From positions 219,304 to 283,303 of the forward strand of contig NZ_JAQQPZ010000015.1 of assembly GCF_028750675.1 (NCBI RefSeq): a DNA stretch of 64,000 bases, in the 5' to 3' direction. Below are positions 45,162 through 54,099 of the stretch, in pieces. A model generated the notes under the pieces. That model was given only the letters and a program-made list of their open reading frames with translations. It made no database searches and was not told the origin of the DNA. How positions within the stretch are numbered: the stretch's first letter is position 1; each line of letters begins with the position of its first letter. Source of the stretch: Shewanella metallivivens (GTDB taxonomy: Bacteria; Pseudomonadota; Gammaproteobacteria; Enterobacterales; Shewanellaceae). Both the position numbers and the translations under genes were made by a program.

Positions 45162-47471
45162 ATGAAATCGAACAGTTACAGTAAGTTGTCGTTAGGTGCA
45201 CAGGCTGTTGCCGCAGCATTAGTGTTTGGTAGCCCTGCGGTTTATGCCGCAGACACCCAAAATGAAACTTGCGATAAGGACATTTTAGCCAACTGTAAGC
45301 CAGCAGAAACTGACGAGTCTATCGAACGCATTCGTGTACATGGTGTACAAAACTCTGTTTACATGTTTAACAGTTCGGCCGACAAACGCCGTCTAGCAGA
45401 GTTAGTCGATACGCCACAGGTGATTACGGTATTAACCCAAGACCAAATCCAAGAGTCAGGTAACACTGACTTAAAAGACATTTTATCAGCTCAAGCGGGT
45501 GTCACACTTGGTACGGGTGAAAACGGTAATGCGTTTGGTGACCGTTATATTATTCGTGGTCACGAAGCACGCAGTGACGTGTTTGTTGATGGCTTGCGTG
45601 ACCCAGGTATGACAACCCGTGAGAGCTTTGCCACTGAGCGTGTTGAAATTACCAAAGGTCCGAGCTCAACGTTTGCAGGCCGTGGTTCATCGGGTGGTGC
45701 GATTAACTCCGTCACCAAAAAAGCATCAGTAGCCTATGACTTTGGTCGTGTGGATTTAGGCATTGGTACTGACGATCATAGCCGTATCACCATTGACTAC
45801 AACTTACCCTTGTCTGAAGAAGTCGCAGTACGATTAAATGGTTTAACCGCAGAAGAAGACAAGCCAGGCCGTGAAGGCATTAGCAGCAAACGCCAAGGTG
45901 TGCAGTTATCGGGTGTGTATGAAACCACCGATGCGCTAACATTTACCGCAGACGTGTATCACTTAAACGCTGAAGACATCCCCGATTTAGGCAGTTACTT
46001 TGATCAGGATACCCGTAAACCATTAGAAGATATTCCGGTATATGCGCAAGACGGTGACTTTTTAGACTCAGAGGTGACCACTTTTACTCTGCGCACAGAG
46101 TACGAACTTAATAGCGACATTACCCTGTACAACGCCACACGTGTTGGCCATACCGAAAACGGCTACATTACGACAGGTATGAGTGGCACAACGCGTGCCG
46201 ATACTGATGCAACTGCACCGGGTGCCGATACGCTAACATTGAGTACTCACCAGGGTAACCAAGATGTAGATTACTTTAGCACCCAGTTCAACTTATTCTG
46301 GAACACCAAAATCTTTGGCTTTAACAACAAGCTAGTGTTTGGTTTGGAATACACTGACGAAAACGTCGATAACGGTGTGTATAACATTACCTACAACAAC
46401 CCGACAAACTGTTCAACTGAAGGTCGTCGTGGCGTGTCTGAGTCGTACTGTATTATCGACGGTGAGGGTAATACCGTTGATAATATCAGCCAACTGATTG
46501 GGCGCACTTATGTAAAAGGCGAGTCAGATGCCATCTTCGACATCAAAACAGTGGCAGCATACATGATGGACAACGTTGAACTGACTGAGCAACTGTCGAT
46601 GTTTTATGGTTTAAGACTCGACAGCTTTGATTACAGTAACCAAACCAGCGATACCTTATATGAATATTCAGACACCATGTATAACTTTAACTTCGGTTTA
46701 GTTTACGACCTGTCTGAAGACGCTAATATTTATGCTAACTACAGCACCGCTACCAACATCAATGGTGGCGAGTCTGACTTAGGCGGCAATTGTGGTTATG
46801 GCGGTGTATGTGGTACTGAAGATCAAGCCAGTGAAGCCGATGCTGAAATCGTAGAAAACATCGAGCTTGGCACCAAGTGGATGTTGTTTGATGACAAAAT
46901 GATGTTCTCAGCGTCTATTTTCCAAATCACTAAAAGTGATGTAATGGAAAGCGTTGGCGACAGCTATACAACCCTAGGTACCTTAAACACAGGTGAAAAC
47001 CGCGTTAAAGGGATTGAGTTTGGTATGGTAGGTAACATTACCGACAAGCTGAGCATACAATTTTCGGCGGCTAAAATGGATTCAGAAGTATTGGATTCAT
47101 ACGACCCAGCAAACATTGGTTTAGCACTCAGTAACTTTGCCGACGAAAGTGCCTATTTACAGTTACGTTATCAGTTAACAGAATCATTTGTTATCGGTGG
47201 TAGCTATACTTACCAAAGCGAAATGTACGGCGGACAACCCGATACTGCCGCAGGTTACGACAGCACCAATGAGCGTTACAGCATTGTGGTGCCTAACTAT
47301 CAAGTGGTTGATTTATTTGCGAGCTACAATGCAACTGAAGCCTTAACATTCCGCTTAAATGTGGGTAACGTAATGGACGAAGAGTATTGGACTGCAGCAT
47401 ACCGTTCGGGTGCATTTATGTACTTAGGTGATGCACGTAATTCAAGACTGTCGATGACATACGAGTTTTAA
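45162..47471 (+). CDS. TonB-dependent siderophore receptor (Fiu-like)
   Basis: 769 residues: signal peptide (cleavage after VYA, about 29), a TonB box-like IERIRVHG, a plug domain (about 65-185, with VDTPQVITVLTQDQIQES and KGPSSTFAGRGSSGGAINSVTK), and a beta barrel ending in the terminal Phe of MTYEF. The plug style and the following PiuC gene fit the Fiu/PiuA group of catecholate-siderophore receptors. ATG 45162 is the best placed start after AGGATG; two ATGs lie just upstream. A Fur box precedes it. The ligand is not shown by sequence. Confidence 0.92.
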   Translation: MKSNSYSKLSLGAQAVAAALVFGSPAVYAADTQNETCDKDILANCKPAETDESIERIRVHGVQNSVYMFNSSADKRRLAELVDTPQVITVLTQDQIQESGNTDLKDILSAQAGVTLGTGENGNAFGDRYIIRGHEARSDVFVDGLRDPGMTTRESFATERVEITKGPSSTFAGRGSSGGAINSVTKKASVAYDFGRVDLGIGTDDHSRITIDYNLPLSEEVAVRLNGLTAEEDKPGREGISSKRQGVQLSGVYETTDALTFTADVYHLNAEDIPDLGSYFDQDTRKPLEDIPVYAQDGDFLDSEVTTFTLRTEYELNSDITLYNATRVGHTENGYITTGMSGTTRADTDATAPGADTLTLSTHQGNQDVDYFSTQFNLFWNTKIFGFNNKLVFGLEYTDENVDNGVYNITYNNPTNCSTEGRRGVSESYCIIDGEGNTVDNISQLIGRTYVKGESDAIFDIKTVAAYMMDNVELTEQLSMFYGLRLDSFDYSNQTSDTLYEYSDTMYNFNFGLVYDLSEDANIYANYSTATNINGGESDLGGNCGYGGVCGTEDQASEADAEIVENIELGTKWMLFDDKMMFSASIFQITKSDVMESVGDSYTTLGTLNTGENRVKGIEFGMVGNITDKLSIQFSAAKMDSEVLDSYDPANIGLALSNFADESAYLQLRYQLTESFVIGGSYTYQSEMYGGQPDTAAGYDSTNERYSIVVPNYQVVDLFASYNATEALTFRLNVGNVMDEEYWTAAYRSGAFMYLGDARNSRLSMTYEF

Positions 47472-47551
47472 TCGAGCGATTTACCGTTAACACCAACGCT
47501 TAACTTCTAGATAAGCGTTGGTTTTTTGGTTTGAGAAAACAGGAAATAAGC

Positions 47552-48232
47552 ATGGTTGTTATAGAAAAAGTGCTCAGTAAAGAGCAAGTCAGCGCTTATC
47601 GTCAGCAACTTGCGCAATGTCCCTGGGGCGACGGTCGTCAAACGGCAATGGGTATGGCTGCGTCTGTTAAGCAGAATCATCAAGCTGATGCGCAAGACGC
47701 CAATGTGCAACAACTGGCCAACCAGTTATTAGCACGTATTGGCGATACTCCTAAAATCGTTTCAGCAGCGTTACCCCACAAAATTTTCCCGCCGTGTTTT
47801 AACCGCTACAGCGAAACCGAAGAATATGGCTACCATGTGGACGCCGCGATTATGCGGATTCCACACACCAGTGAGGTGATCCGCAGCGACGTGTCGATGA
47901 CGGTATTTTTAAGCGAGCCAGAAGAATACGACGGTGGTGAATTGGTTATCTCCACTGAGTTTGGTCAGCAGCAAATTAAACTGCCAGCCGGGTATGCAGT
48001 GGTATACCCATCAAGTAGTTTACATAAAGTTACCGCGGTTACTCGCGGCCAACGTGTTGCAGCAATTACTTGGATGCAAAGCATGGTGGCAGATTCAAAC
48101 TTACGCCAAACCTTATATCAACTTGATCAAAGTATTCAAAAGCTGATTAACGCCAACAAAACAGAACGCGCAGAACTCGACAATTTACACAATGTGTATC
48201 ACAACTTAATTAGGCAATTTACCCAGCTATAA
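47552..48232 (+). CDS. piuC: Fe(II)/2-oxoglutarate-dependent dioxygenase, PiuC/YbiX
   Basis: 226 residues, as E. coli YbiX (225). The metal triad is visible: His95-x-Asp97 in YGYHVDAAI and His158 in SSLHKVTAV, with Arg168 (RGQRVAAITW) for 2-oxoglutarate. PiuC-type hydroxylases sit beside catecholate receptors and are Fe-regulated; the substrate is uncertain. It follows the receptor gene by 80 bases, with CAGGAA before ATG 47552, so one iron-regulated unit is likely. Confidence 0.92.
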   Translation: MVVIEKVLSKEQVSAYRQQLAQCPWGDGRQTAMGMAASVKQNHQADAQDANVQQLANQLLARIGDTPKIVSAALPHKIFPPCFNRYSETEEYGYHVDAAIMRIPHTSEVIRSDVSMTVFLSEPEEYDGGELVISTEFGQQQIKLPAGYAVVYPSSSLHKVTAVTRGQRVAAITWMQSMVADSNLRQTLYQLDQSIQKLINANKTERAELDNLHNVYHNLIRQFTQL

Positions 48233-48241
48233 TACGACAAA

Positions 48242-48272
48242 AAGGGCATATATTTTGTCAATATACGCCCTT
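48242..48272. terminator. Bidirectional terminator between piuC and nrfD
   Basis: AAGGGCATATATT (48242-48254) pairs with AATATACGCCCTT (48260-48272) with one mismatch (a G-U pair on the minus strand, where a T tract follows). Confidence 0.82.
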
Positions 48273-48301
48273 CGACTTGTTGAATTTATTATTTTAATTT
48301 A

Positions 48302-49243
48302 TTAGCTTACCGTCATCTGCCCAGTGTAGAGAATAAAGTTACGCAGTAAAATCACCCCAAGTAAACTTAAACATGCTGTCCCGGCTACGTATGAAAACGT
48401 ACGTTTTGAGGTGGCAGTCATAAACAGGTTCATGGCTAAGGGGGCAGATAATCCCAATCCCATAATACCGAACCAGAATACCCATCCCCAAAATCCTTCG
48501 CCAATGGCGGTAAAGGCAGCCATTTTACTTTGACCTCCACTGAGAATAAGCCCGGCAAAGAAAGTGAACACCAGAAATATCTCACCTAAAATCAATGGTA
48601 TTTCTACTTTATGAATAAATTGAACTTCTTTACCCGTAGGATTACCTTTAAGTAACACGCCACCGAGCAATGCTGATGCAGCGCCTGACGATAAGCCAGA
48701 TGCTAAAAACAGTAACGGCAACACCGGATTATTTAACATCGGAAACCGAGGTTGGGCAGAGAGTAAAAAGCCTGTGTAAGCGCCTAATGCAACCGAAAAT
48801 ATAATCAGTAATCCGGTCACGCTGGCTTCATAGTGGGCTAATTTCTCACTCAATTTAGTGACAAATTCATACCGTGGTCGACACCAGTCTTCAATAGGTT
48901 TACGAAAGGTGATGGCTATCCAGGCAAACATAAAGACTTGGTAAATCATTAACACCACAACCCCTAAAGACATCACTGAGGTTGGATTGTAAAAAATTAA
49001 TATTTTCCAAAATTCAAAAGGTTTGGTTAAGTCGAGTACCAAAATACCCAGCCCAGCTAACACAGCAATTGGGGCCACAATGCATGCTGCTTGCACAAAA
49101 CCAGAGCGATAAGCTTGGTCTTTCAGGCACGCATGCTTTAACAGCACAGCAAAAAACATGGCGCCAGCAGACACCCCTGCCAAAAACAGATAAATGGCAA
49201 TCGGCCAATGCCAAACTAACGAGTCAAAATGGAAGGCGCTCAT
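48302..49243 (-). CDS. nrfD: NrfD-family membrane subunit (quinol oxidation)
   Basis: 313 residues with eight to nine membrane helices. WPIAIYLFLAGVSAGAMFFAVLLKH at the start and the long helical repeats are the NrfD/PsrC signature. NrfD oxidises menaquinol and passes electrons to NrfC. Its ATG overlaps the nrfC stop by four bases, so translation is coupled. Last gene of the operon, with a terminator. Confidence 0.9.
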   Translation of the reverse strand: MSAFHFDSLVWHWPIAIYLFLAGVSAGAMFFAVLLKHACLKDQAYRSGFVQAACIVAPIAVLAGLGILVLDLTKPFEFWKILIFYNPTSVMSLGVVVLMIYQVFMFAWIAITFRKPIEDWCRPRYEFVTKLSEKLAHYEASVTGLLIIFSVALGAYTGFLLSAQPRFPMLNNPVLPLLFLASGLSSGAASALLGGVLLKGNPTGKEVQFIHKVEIPLILGEIFLVFTFFAGLILSGGQSKMAAFTAIGEGFWGWVFWFGIMGLGLSAPLAMNLFMTATSKRTFSYVAGTACLSLLGVILLRNFILYTGQMTVS

Positions 49244-49920
49244 AATGAAATCTCCCCTGGTTTGGCGGTAATTCGAAATAGTTTAGGGCGGGTGCCTAAG
49301 TCTTGTTTGTTTCGTTGAGTCGAATTAGCTTTTAAGGTCGCAACGATTAACGAGTCGGGATCTTTTAGGTTACCAAACACCAACGCATTGGTTGGGCAGG
49401 CTTCAACACAGGCCGGCTGTTTACCTTGTTTAAGATTTGTCTCTTGGCAAAAATCGCACTTATCGGCCGCTTTAGTGACAGGATTGATAAAACGCGCTTC
49501 ATAAGGGCAAGCTAAAAGGCAATATTGGCAGCCAACGCATTTATCGGCATGCACTGACACAATACCGGTTTGCTTATCAATATAAGCGGCACCTGTTGGG
49601 CATACATTGACACAAGGCGCGTCTTCACAATGCTCGCAAGAGTGGCGGGTAAAGTGATAATACTGATTAGGGTACTCACCATAAGGACCTGTTTTTTCGA
49701 TGCTTAAACGGGTTACGCCTTCAGGCACATGGTTGGTTTCACGGCACGCTTCAACACAGGCATTACAGCCAATGCATTTGGTTTCATCGTGAATAATGGC
49801 GTACTTTATGGCTTGTTCAGTTTCAGCATCTGTGGTGCCATTGACCGCGAAAGGCGATACCGACACTCCCGCCACTAATGCACAGGTTCTTCTCAGGAAA
49901 TCTCTTCTTGAATTTTCCAT
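49240..49920 (-). CDS. nrfC: NrfC-type 4Fe-4S ferredoxin subunit
   Basis: 226 residues. A Tat signal (SRRDFLRRT) leads to four cysteine clusters (CIGCNACVEAC, CEHCEDAPCVNVC, CVGCQYCLLAC, CDFC ... CVEAC), i.e. four [4Fe-4S] centres, as in NrfC, DmsB and PsrB. It is periplasmic and paired with the NrfD subunit encoded next to it. Starts six bases after nrfB. Confidence 0.92.
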   Translation of the reverse strand: MENSRRDFLRRTCALVAGVSVSPFAVNGTTDAETEQAIKYAIIHDETKCIGCNACVEACRETNHVPEGVTRLSIEKTGPYGEYPNQYYHFTRHSCEHCEDAPCVNVCPTGAAYIDKQTGIVSVHADKCVGCQYCLLACPYEARFINPVTKAADKCDFCQETNLKQGKQPACVEACPTNALVFGNLKDPDSLIVATLKANSTQRNKQDLGTRPKLFRITAKPGEISL

Positions 49921-49926
49921 AATTTA

Positions 49927-50391
49927 TTACCTCTGCACACTATGACAACGTTGGCATTCATCACTACGCTGCTTGGTTGTTAAGGTCATTATTCTGTCAG
50001 TTTGCGGATGCAATTGATGGCATGCACTGCACGCAACTTTTTGCGCATGTACATTATGAGTCCATTCAGTATCGGCTAACTTTTTAGGGATATGGCATGT
50101 TAAGCAGACTTGGTTTTGGGTCGCAACCGCAAAGTCGCTGTCGGCAGAAAACACCATTAAATCATTCGGTTTTTTAGGATGATTACCTTTTTCACCATGA
50201 CAAGAACTGCAGCTTAAATTAAGCTCATCGAGGGCGTGATGTCCCTGCATTTTGCCATTGCGTTTATGGCACTTCATGCACGAGTCATTGTTAATTTGCT
50301 CAGTAGAGTCATTGCAATGTGCTTGCTGACTCATAAGCGCAAGCGACAACACGCTTACACTTAACATCAGTAGCCAGTTTATACGGGACAT
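49927..50391 (-). CDS. nrfB: Pentaheme cytochrome c, NrfB-type
   Basis: 154 residues with a signal peptide (cleavage about 26, AHC-ND) and five CxxCH heme-binding motifs (CMKCH, CSSCH, CLTCH, CSACH, CQRCH). The size and heme count match NrfB, which carries electrons from NrfCD to the NrfA nitrite reductase. No nrfA is in the window, so the terminal partner is unknown. The first cytochrome gene of the nrfBCD unit. Confidence 0.9.
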   Translation of the reverse strand: MSRINWLLMLSVSVLSLALMSQQAHCNDSTEQINNDSCMKCHKRNGKMQGHHALDELNLSCSSCHGEKGNHPKKPNDLMVFSADSDFAVATQNQVCLTCHIPKKLADTEWTHNVHAQKVACSACHQLHPQTDRIMTLTTKQRSDECQRCHSVQR

Positions 50392-50426
50392 AGCCAGTCC
50401 TCTCTACAATGGTTTATTACAGAAAA

Positions 50427-50459
50427 TGTCGGGTGAGAGGGGTAAGCTGCCACCCGACA
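50427..50459 (-). terminator. Hairpin between the DUF2726-like gene and nrfB
   Basis: TGTCGGGTG and CACCCGACA form a perfect 9-bp stem with a 15-base loop, followed on the minus strand by ATTTTC. It may be a partial terminator or a processing/stability element inside the operon. Confidence 0.5.
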
Positions 50460-50465
50460 GGGCTT

Positions 50466-50930
50466 TCACGCAGGTAACACGCCTTGTAACATCTGCACGT
50501 CATAAGGTTTGCCTCGCGCCATTTCAACCAATTTCACATTGAATTTCTCGAATAAACTTTTCGCGTTAGCGTCATCTTCTTTACTGAAATCAGAGATAAT
50601 CAGTTTCACTTCAGATGAGTCATGGTCTATGACTACGTAATCGAGTTTCGTGTGGTTTTCGGCTGCGGTGTGGGCATCCATTTCAAACACATTGTCCATG
50701 GGGACATTGCAGCAAACGTCGTACTTTCCTCCCACCATTGCTTGTAGTGATTTCATAAAATCAAAACTTTCGGTGTCAAAAAGTGTTTTTTTGAGCGTGA
50801 TAGGGTGCTCTTCGTGATCTGTTTTGAAGAACTTAATGCATGTCATAATAAACATGACAATAATAAAAGGCACTGCAATAAACAGAACAGAGTACACAAA
50901 CGCATAACTTAAAAAGACTGAAGTAAACAT
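50466..50930 (-). CDS. Membrane-anchored DUF2726-like protein
   Basis: 154 residues: one or two membrane helices at the start (about 6-30), then a soluble part with a DUF2726-like run (LFDTESFDFMKSLQAMVGGKYDVCCNVPMDNVF ... LDYVVIDHDSSEVKLIISDF). DUF2726 is related to nuclease-like folds but here the catalytic pattern (IELDD) is changed to ISDFS, so a structural role is more likely. It stands first in the nrf unit, behind the FNR promoter; no known nrf system has such a gene that I recall. Confidence 0.6.
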   Translation of the reverse strand: MFTSVFLSYAFVYSVLFIAVPFIIVMFIMTCIKFFKTDHEEHPITLKKTLFDTESFDFMKSLQAMVGGKYDVCCNVPMDNVFEMDAHTAAENHTKLDYVVIDHDSSEVKLIISDFSKEDDANAKSLFEKFNVKLVEMARGKPYDVQMLQGVLPA

Positions 50931-50996
50931 ATATACCTCCCAAACGCATTTTAAAATTATTTTTTAAAACCATCTTTTGTCGTAGATGCACTATCA

Positions 50997-51037
50997 ATAC
51001 TATGCCTGAAATAGCGTATTAAATTGATCTTAATCAA
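50997..51037 (-). promoter_or_regulatory. FNR/EtrA-activated promoter of the nrf unit
   Basis: TTGATCTTAATCAA (51024-51037) is a perfect FNR site (TTGAT-N4-ATCAA). On the minus strand TAGTAT (51002-50997) can serve as -10 box; with a start near 50989 the FNR site is centred at -41.5, the class II activation place. Anaerobic induction of 50930-48302 is therefore expected. The rest of 50931-51361 is AT-rich; near 51275 a further TTAAT-rich dyad is weak. Confidence 0.82.
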
Positions 51038-51361
51038 TTAACGGTAATCAGTTGCTGAATATTGGTGAGAGTTTAGGGCTGGCTCTAATTCACTGTTTTT
51101 ATGTTTTATTTTTAGGTTTTCTGGTAATGGACATAGCATTAATGAGTAAAGCATATTGTGTAATTGTGGTTAGTTAAAATCTAATTTGATTAATTAGGTA
51201 TTTCGTAAAGTGTAATTCGTTGTTGTTTGTAGTATTTAGAAATTTAGCTTTGTGAGTTTAATGATCTAGATTAAACAAAAGGCAAATAATTAAAATATCG
51301 TTATCATATCTTTGATATTTGGTTAATATTATAGGTTGCATTTGCAACGGGAGAGATTGAT

Positions 51362-52321
51362 ATGAAACCGATTGAATTAGATAAATTGGATTTATTAACG
51401 CTCACTATATTAGTTAACCTATATGAGCATAAGTCAGCGACGCATGTCTCTAGAATGTTAGATATACCCGCATCAAAAATTAGCCGTTGCTTACACACTG
51501 CAAGATTAATCTTTGGCGATGATCTGTTTATTAGGCGTAAATACGGCTTAGTGCCAAATGATTATGCCGGAAAAATTTACCCCATAGCCAAAGAGATTGT
51601 TGATTGTGCAAAACATTTTAATCGGGTTAACAGTGCCGAGCAATTACACCATCGTTATTTTGAATTAACCTTTCCTGGCATGATAGCGCACGCATACCCT
51701 AGGGCCTTGATGCACGCCATTAAAGTACATAATAAAAATATTCATATCAATGTCAGCAGTTGGAGTAATCACTCACTCGAAACCCTGACCAACGACCCTC
51801 ATGGTATCGTTATGTGTTGTTGTAAAGACCCTAATGAAATCCGTTTTTTTGATCAAAACTTGCAGGTTGAAGTGCTTGCAACATTAAACCGTCAGTATTT
51901 GTTAAGTTGTAAAAAACACCCTATTTTAAAACAAGAAATCAGTCTAGAAACCATTGCTAAATACCCGTTTATCAATACCTTTATTGGCGTACAGGCGCCA
52001 ATACTCAATCCGTTTCAAGAATATTGCCAATCCCAAAAGCTCACCTTAAATACTGAAATGACGATAACCAGCATTTCATCGTTATTTGAGTACCTCTCTG
52101 ATTGTCATTCGTTAGCGATTACGCCTTATAAAGCGGTATACGACATGCTCGATGATGACTCAGGTATCCATGCTTGCCAGTTATCTGAAGTTGAGTGTGA
52201 ACGTATTTTTCAAGTTGTTGAGCCTTTAAAGTTGGTCATGGTGACGTATCCTACGGCAGACAACGAAGAATCAATCTGGCTAAAGAAAAAAATCCGCGAA
52301 TTAACCTTAGAGTTGGTATAA
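51362..52321 (+). CDS. LysR-family transcriptional regulator
   Basis: 319 residues: LysR helix-turn-helix at the start (LTILVNLYEHKSATHVSRMLDIPASKISRCLHTAR) and a substrate-binding domain. GGGAGAG directly before ATG 51362. It is divergent from the nrf unit and may regulate it or azlCD; in Shewanella, similar regulators often lie beside anaerobic redox genes. The effector is unknown. Confidence 0.82.
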   Translation: MKPIELDKLDLLTLTILVNLYEHKSATHVSRMLDIPASKISRCLHTARLIFGDDLFIRRKYGLVPNDYAGKIYPIAKEIVDCAKHFNRVNSAEQLHHRYFELTFPGMIAHAYPRALMHAIKVHNKNIHINVSSWSNHSLETLTNDPHGIVMCCCKDPNEIRFFDQNLQVEVLATLNRQYLLSCKKHPILKQEISLETIAKYPFINTFIGVQAPILNPFQEYCQSQKLTLNTEMTITSISSLFEYLSDCHSLAITPYKAVYDMLDDDSGIHACQLSEVECERIFQVVEPLKLVMVTYPTADNEESIWLKKKIRELTLELV

Positions 52322-52916
52322 ATCGGCAGTAAAGTTACGTTTTTAACGTACGGGATAATGAATATCTCCTCCCGTTTTATCATGCCAACTAAGTTGATAC
52401 TCTAGTCCTAAATATAGATTTATTTCGCCAGTAAGTGATTATATCCCCGCCTAAATGGTTAAACATGCCATTGTGATTCATCTTTAATAAATCAAACTAA
52501 TGGATGTTGATATTATAACGTTAACTTAATAGGCGCTTTTGTTGCTTATGCTTTAATCCTGTTGTTATTGCTAATATAACTTGGCTGTATTTATGGGTGT
52601 AAAAATGACTAATGCATTTTTTAATTTTCTTATTGCACAATTTTAATAATCTTTGTCGGTGTATGTGAAATTAGATTTATATAAAATGCATTTTATACTT
52701 TAGCTTTTTTGTTTTTGTTTATGCTAATGATTAAGCGATATTCCGCTATTTGTTCACTTTTATACCATTTATTGGTATCACGTTATAGCGGTATATAAAA
52801 TGCGTGTTAAATGCGCTTTTTAAATATAAGGCTTTACTGTTTTATTTAGAGTAGGCTACTCTTTTGCCAAATAGCGCGTTTAAGTGCTGTGTAGGGAGGC
52901 GGCATAAGGAGACAGT
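52322..52916. other. Long AT-rich intergenic stretch before azlC
   Basis: About 595 bases with no convincing gene. A weak terminator-like hairpin (ACGGGA/TCCCGT, 52350-52375) follows the LysR gene. ATACCATTTATTGGTAT (52762-52778), an inverted repeat, lies 140 bases before azlC and may be an operator. The rest shows nothing I can name. Confidence 0.5.
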
Positions 52917-53672
52917 GTGAGCACAACCCAATCGATTACTATCCCTTCATCTAAAATGAAATCGTTTCTGTCGGGTGCGTTAGCTGTGATGCCATTAACC
53001 ATTGCAGTCATCCCTTGGGGCATTTTAGCCGGCTCATTCGCATTAGAGATTGGCCTCACTGCGATAGAAAGTCAGGCTATGTCGGCGATTATCTTTGCTG
53101 GGAGTGCGCAATTGGTCGCCCTCGGGATGATAAAAGCCGGTATTGGTATCGGCAGCATTTTAATCACCACCTTGCTGATTACCTCGAGGCATTTACTGTA
53201 TGCCATGGCCATGCGCAGTCAAATTAGCCCATTGCCACTTAAATGGCGGCTAGGACTAGGATTTTTACTCACCGATGAGTTATTTGCTATCTCAAACCAG
53301 GCCCATAGCGGTGATATGGCCTCACAACATCAGTTTGATCGCTGGTATGCCTTAGGTGGCGGTTTAACTTTTTATATTGGCTGGAACATAGCGACCTTTT
53401 TGGGCATTGTTGCTGGTCAGTCTATCGATAATTTAGGTGAGCTGGGACTCGACTTTGCTATCGCTGCCACCTTTATTGCCATAGTGGTCCCCACAGTGAA
53501 AAAACCGTCAATTTTAGTGTGCGTATTAGTGTCACTCACGTTAGCGGTGGTGTGCGCGGTATTTGCCATTCAAGCAGGGCTTCTTATTGCCGCCATATCG
53601 GGCATGGCGGCGGGTATGGCTTATGCCAAACTCACCAATGAAGGCGCTGCTACTGATACGCCTTGTGCTTAG
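52917..53672 (+). CDS. azlC: AzlC-family branched-chain amino acid exporter subunit
   Basis: 251 residues with five or more membrane segments. MPLTIAVIPWGILAGSFALEIGL, SAQLVALGMI and SRHLLYAMAMRSQI are AzlC (YgaZ) signatures. AzlC and AzlD together export branched-chain amino acids or analogues. GTG start at 52917 after AAGGAG. azlD follows 26 bases later. Confidence 0.92.
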   Translation: MSTTQSITIPSSKMKSFLSGALAVMPLTIAVIPWGILAGSFALEIGLTAIESQAMSAIIFAGSAQLVALGMIKAGIGIGSILITTLLITSRHLLYAMAMRSQISPLPLKWRLGLGFLLTDELFAISNQAHSGDMASQHQFDRWYALGGGLTFYIGWNIATFLGIVAGQSIDNLGELGLDFAIAATFIAIVVPTVKKPSILVCVLVSLTLAVVCAVFAIQAGLLIAAISGMAAGMAYAKLTNEGAATDTPCA

Positions 53673-53698
53673 AGTGTGCCCACCAAGGAGGACAACCT

Positions 53699-54007
53699 AT
53701 GACATGGTTGATTATTATATCGATGGCGGCGGTGGTGTTTGTGAGTCGGCATTTGCTGTTAGAGCCTAAAATCCCCATTCGGTTAAGTAAAAACACCTTA
53801 ACCTTTTTAAGTTATTCTGCCCCAGCGGTATTAACCGCCATATTAGCGCCCATTGTATTTGTGCCAGAGGGTGAGTTGTCCATTAGTCTCTATAACCCTT
53901 ATTTAACCTGTGCGCTGGTGGCTACGGTGTTGGCTTATGTTACTCGCAATACCCTGCTTACCACTGTACTCAGTATGGGGCTATTTTTCTTTTTATATTC
54001 GCCCTAA
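53699..54007 (+). CDS. azlD: AzlD-family subunit of the exporter
   Basis: 102 residues, three to four membrane helices, with FVSRHLLLEP near the start and LSYSAPAVLTAILAPIVF, the AzlD (YgaH) pattern. AAGGAGG stands eight bases before ATG 53699, so the longer frame from 53663 is rejected. It works with AzlC at the inner membrane. Confidence 0.9.
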   Translation: MTWLIIISMAAVVFVSRHLLLEPKIPIRLSKNTLTFLSYSAPAVLTAILAPIVFVPEGELSISLYNPYLTCALVATVLAYVTRNTLLTTVLSMGLFFFLYSP

Positions 54008-54099
54008 TCCTATTGATGATTCTCAATAATTGTTAACTGACATTCACTGGCGCAATAGATTAGAATAAGCGCCATATAATGGATCAGTAGAGTGAAATC

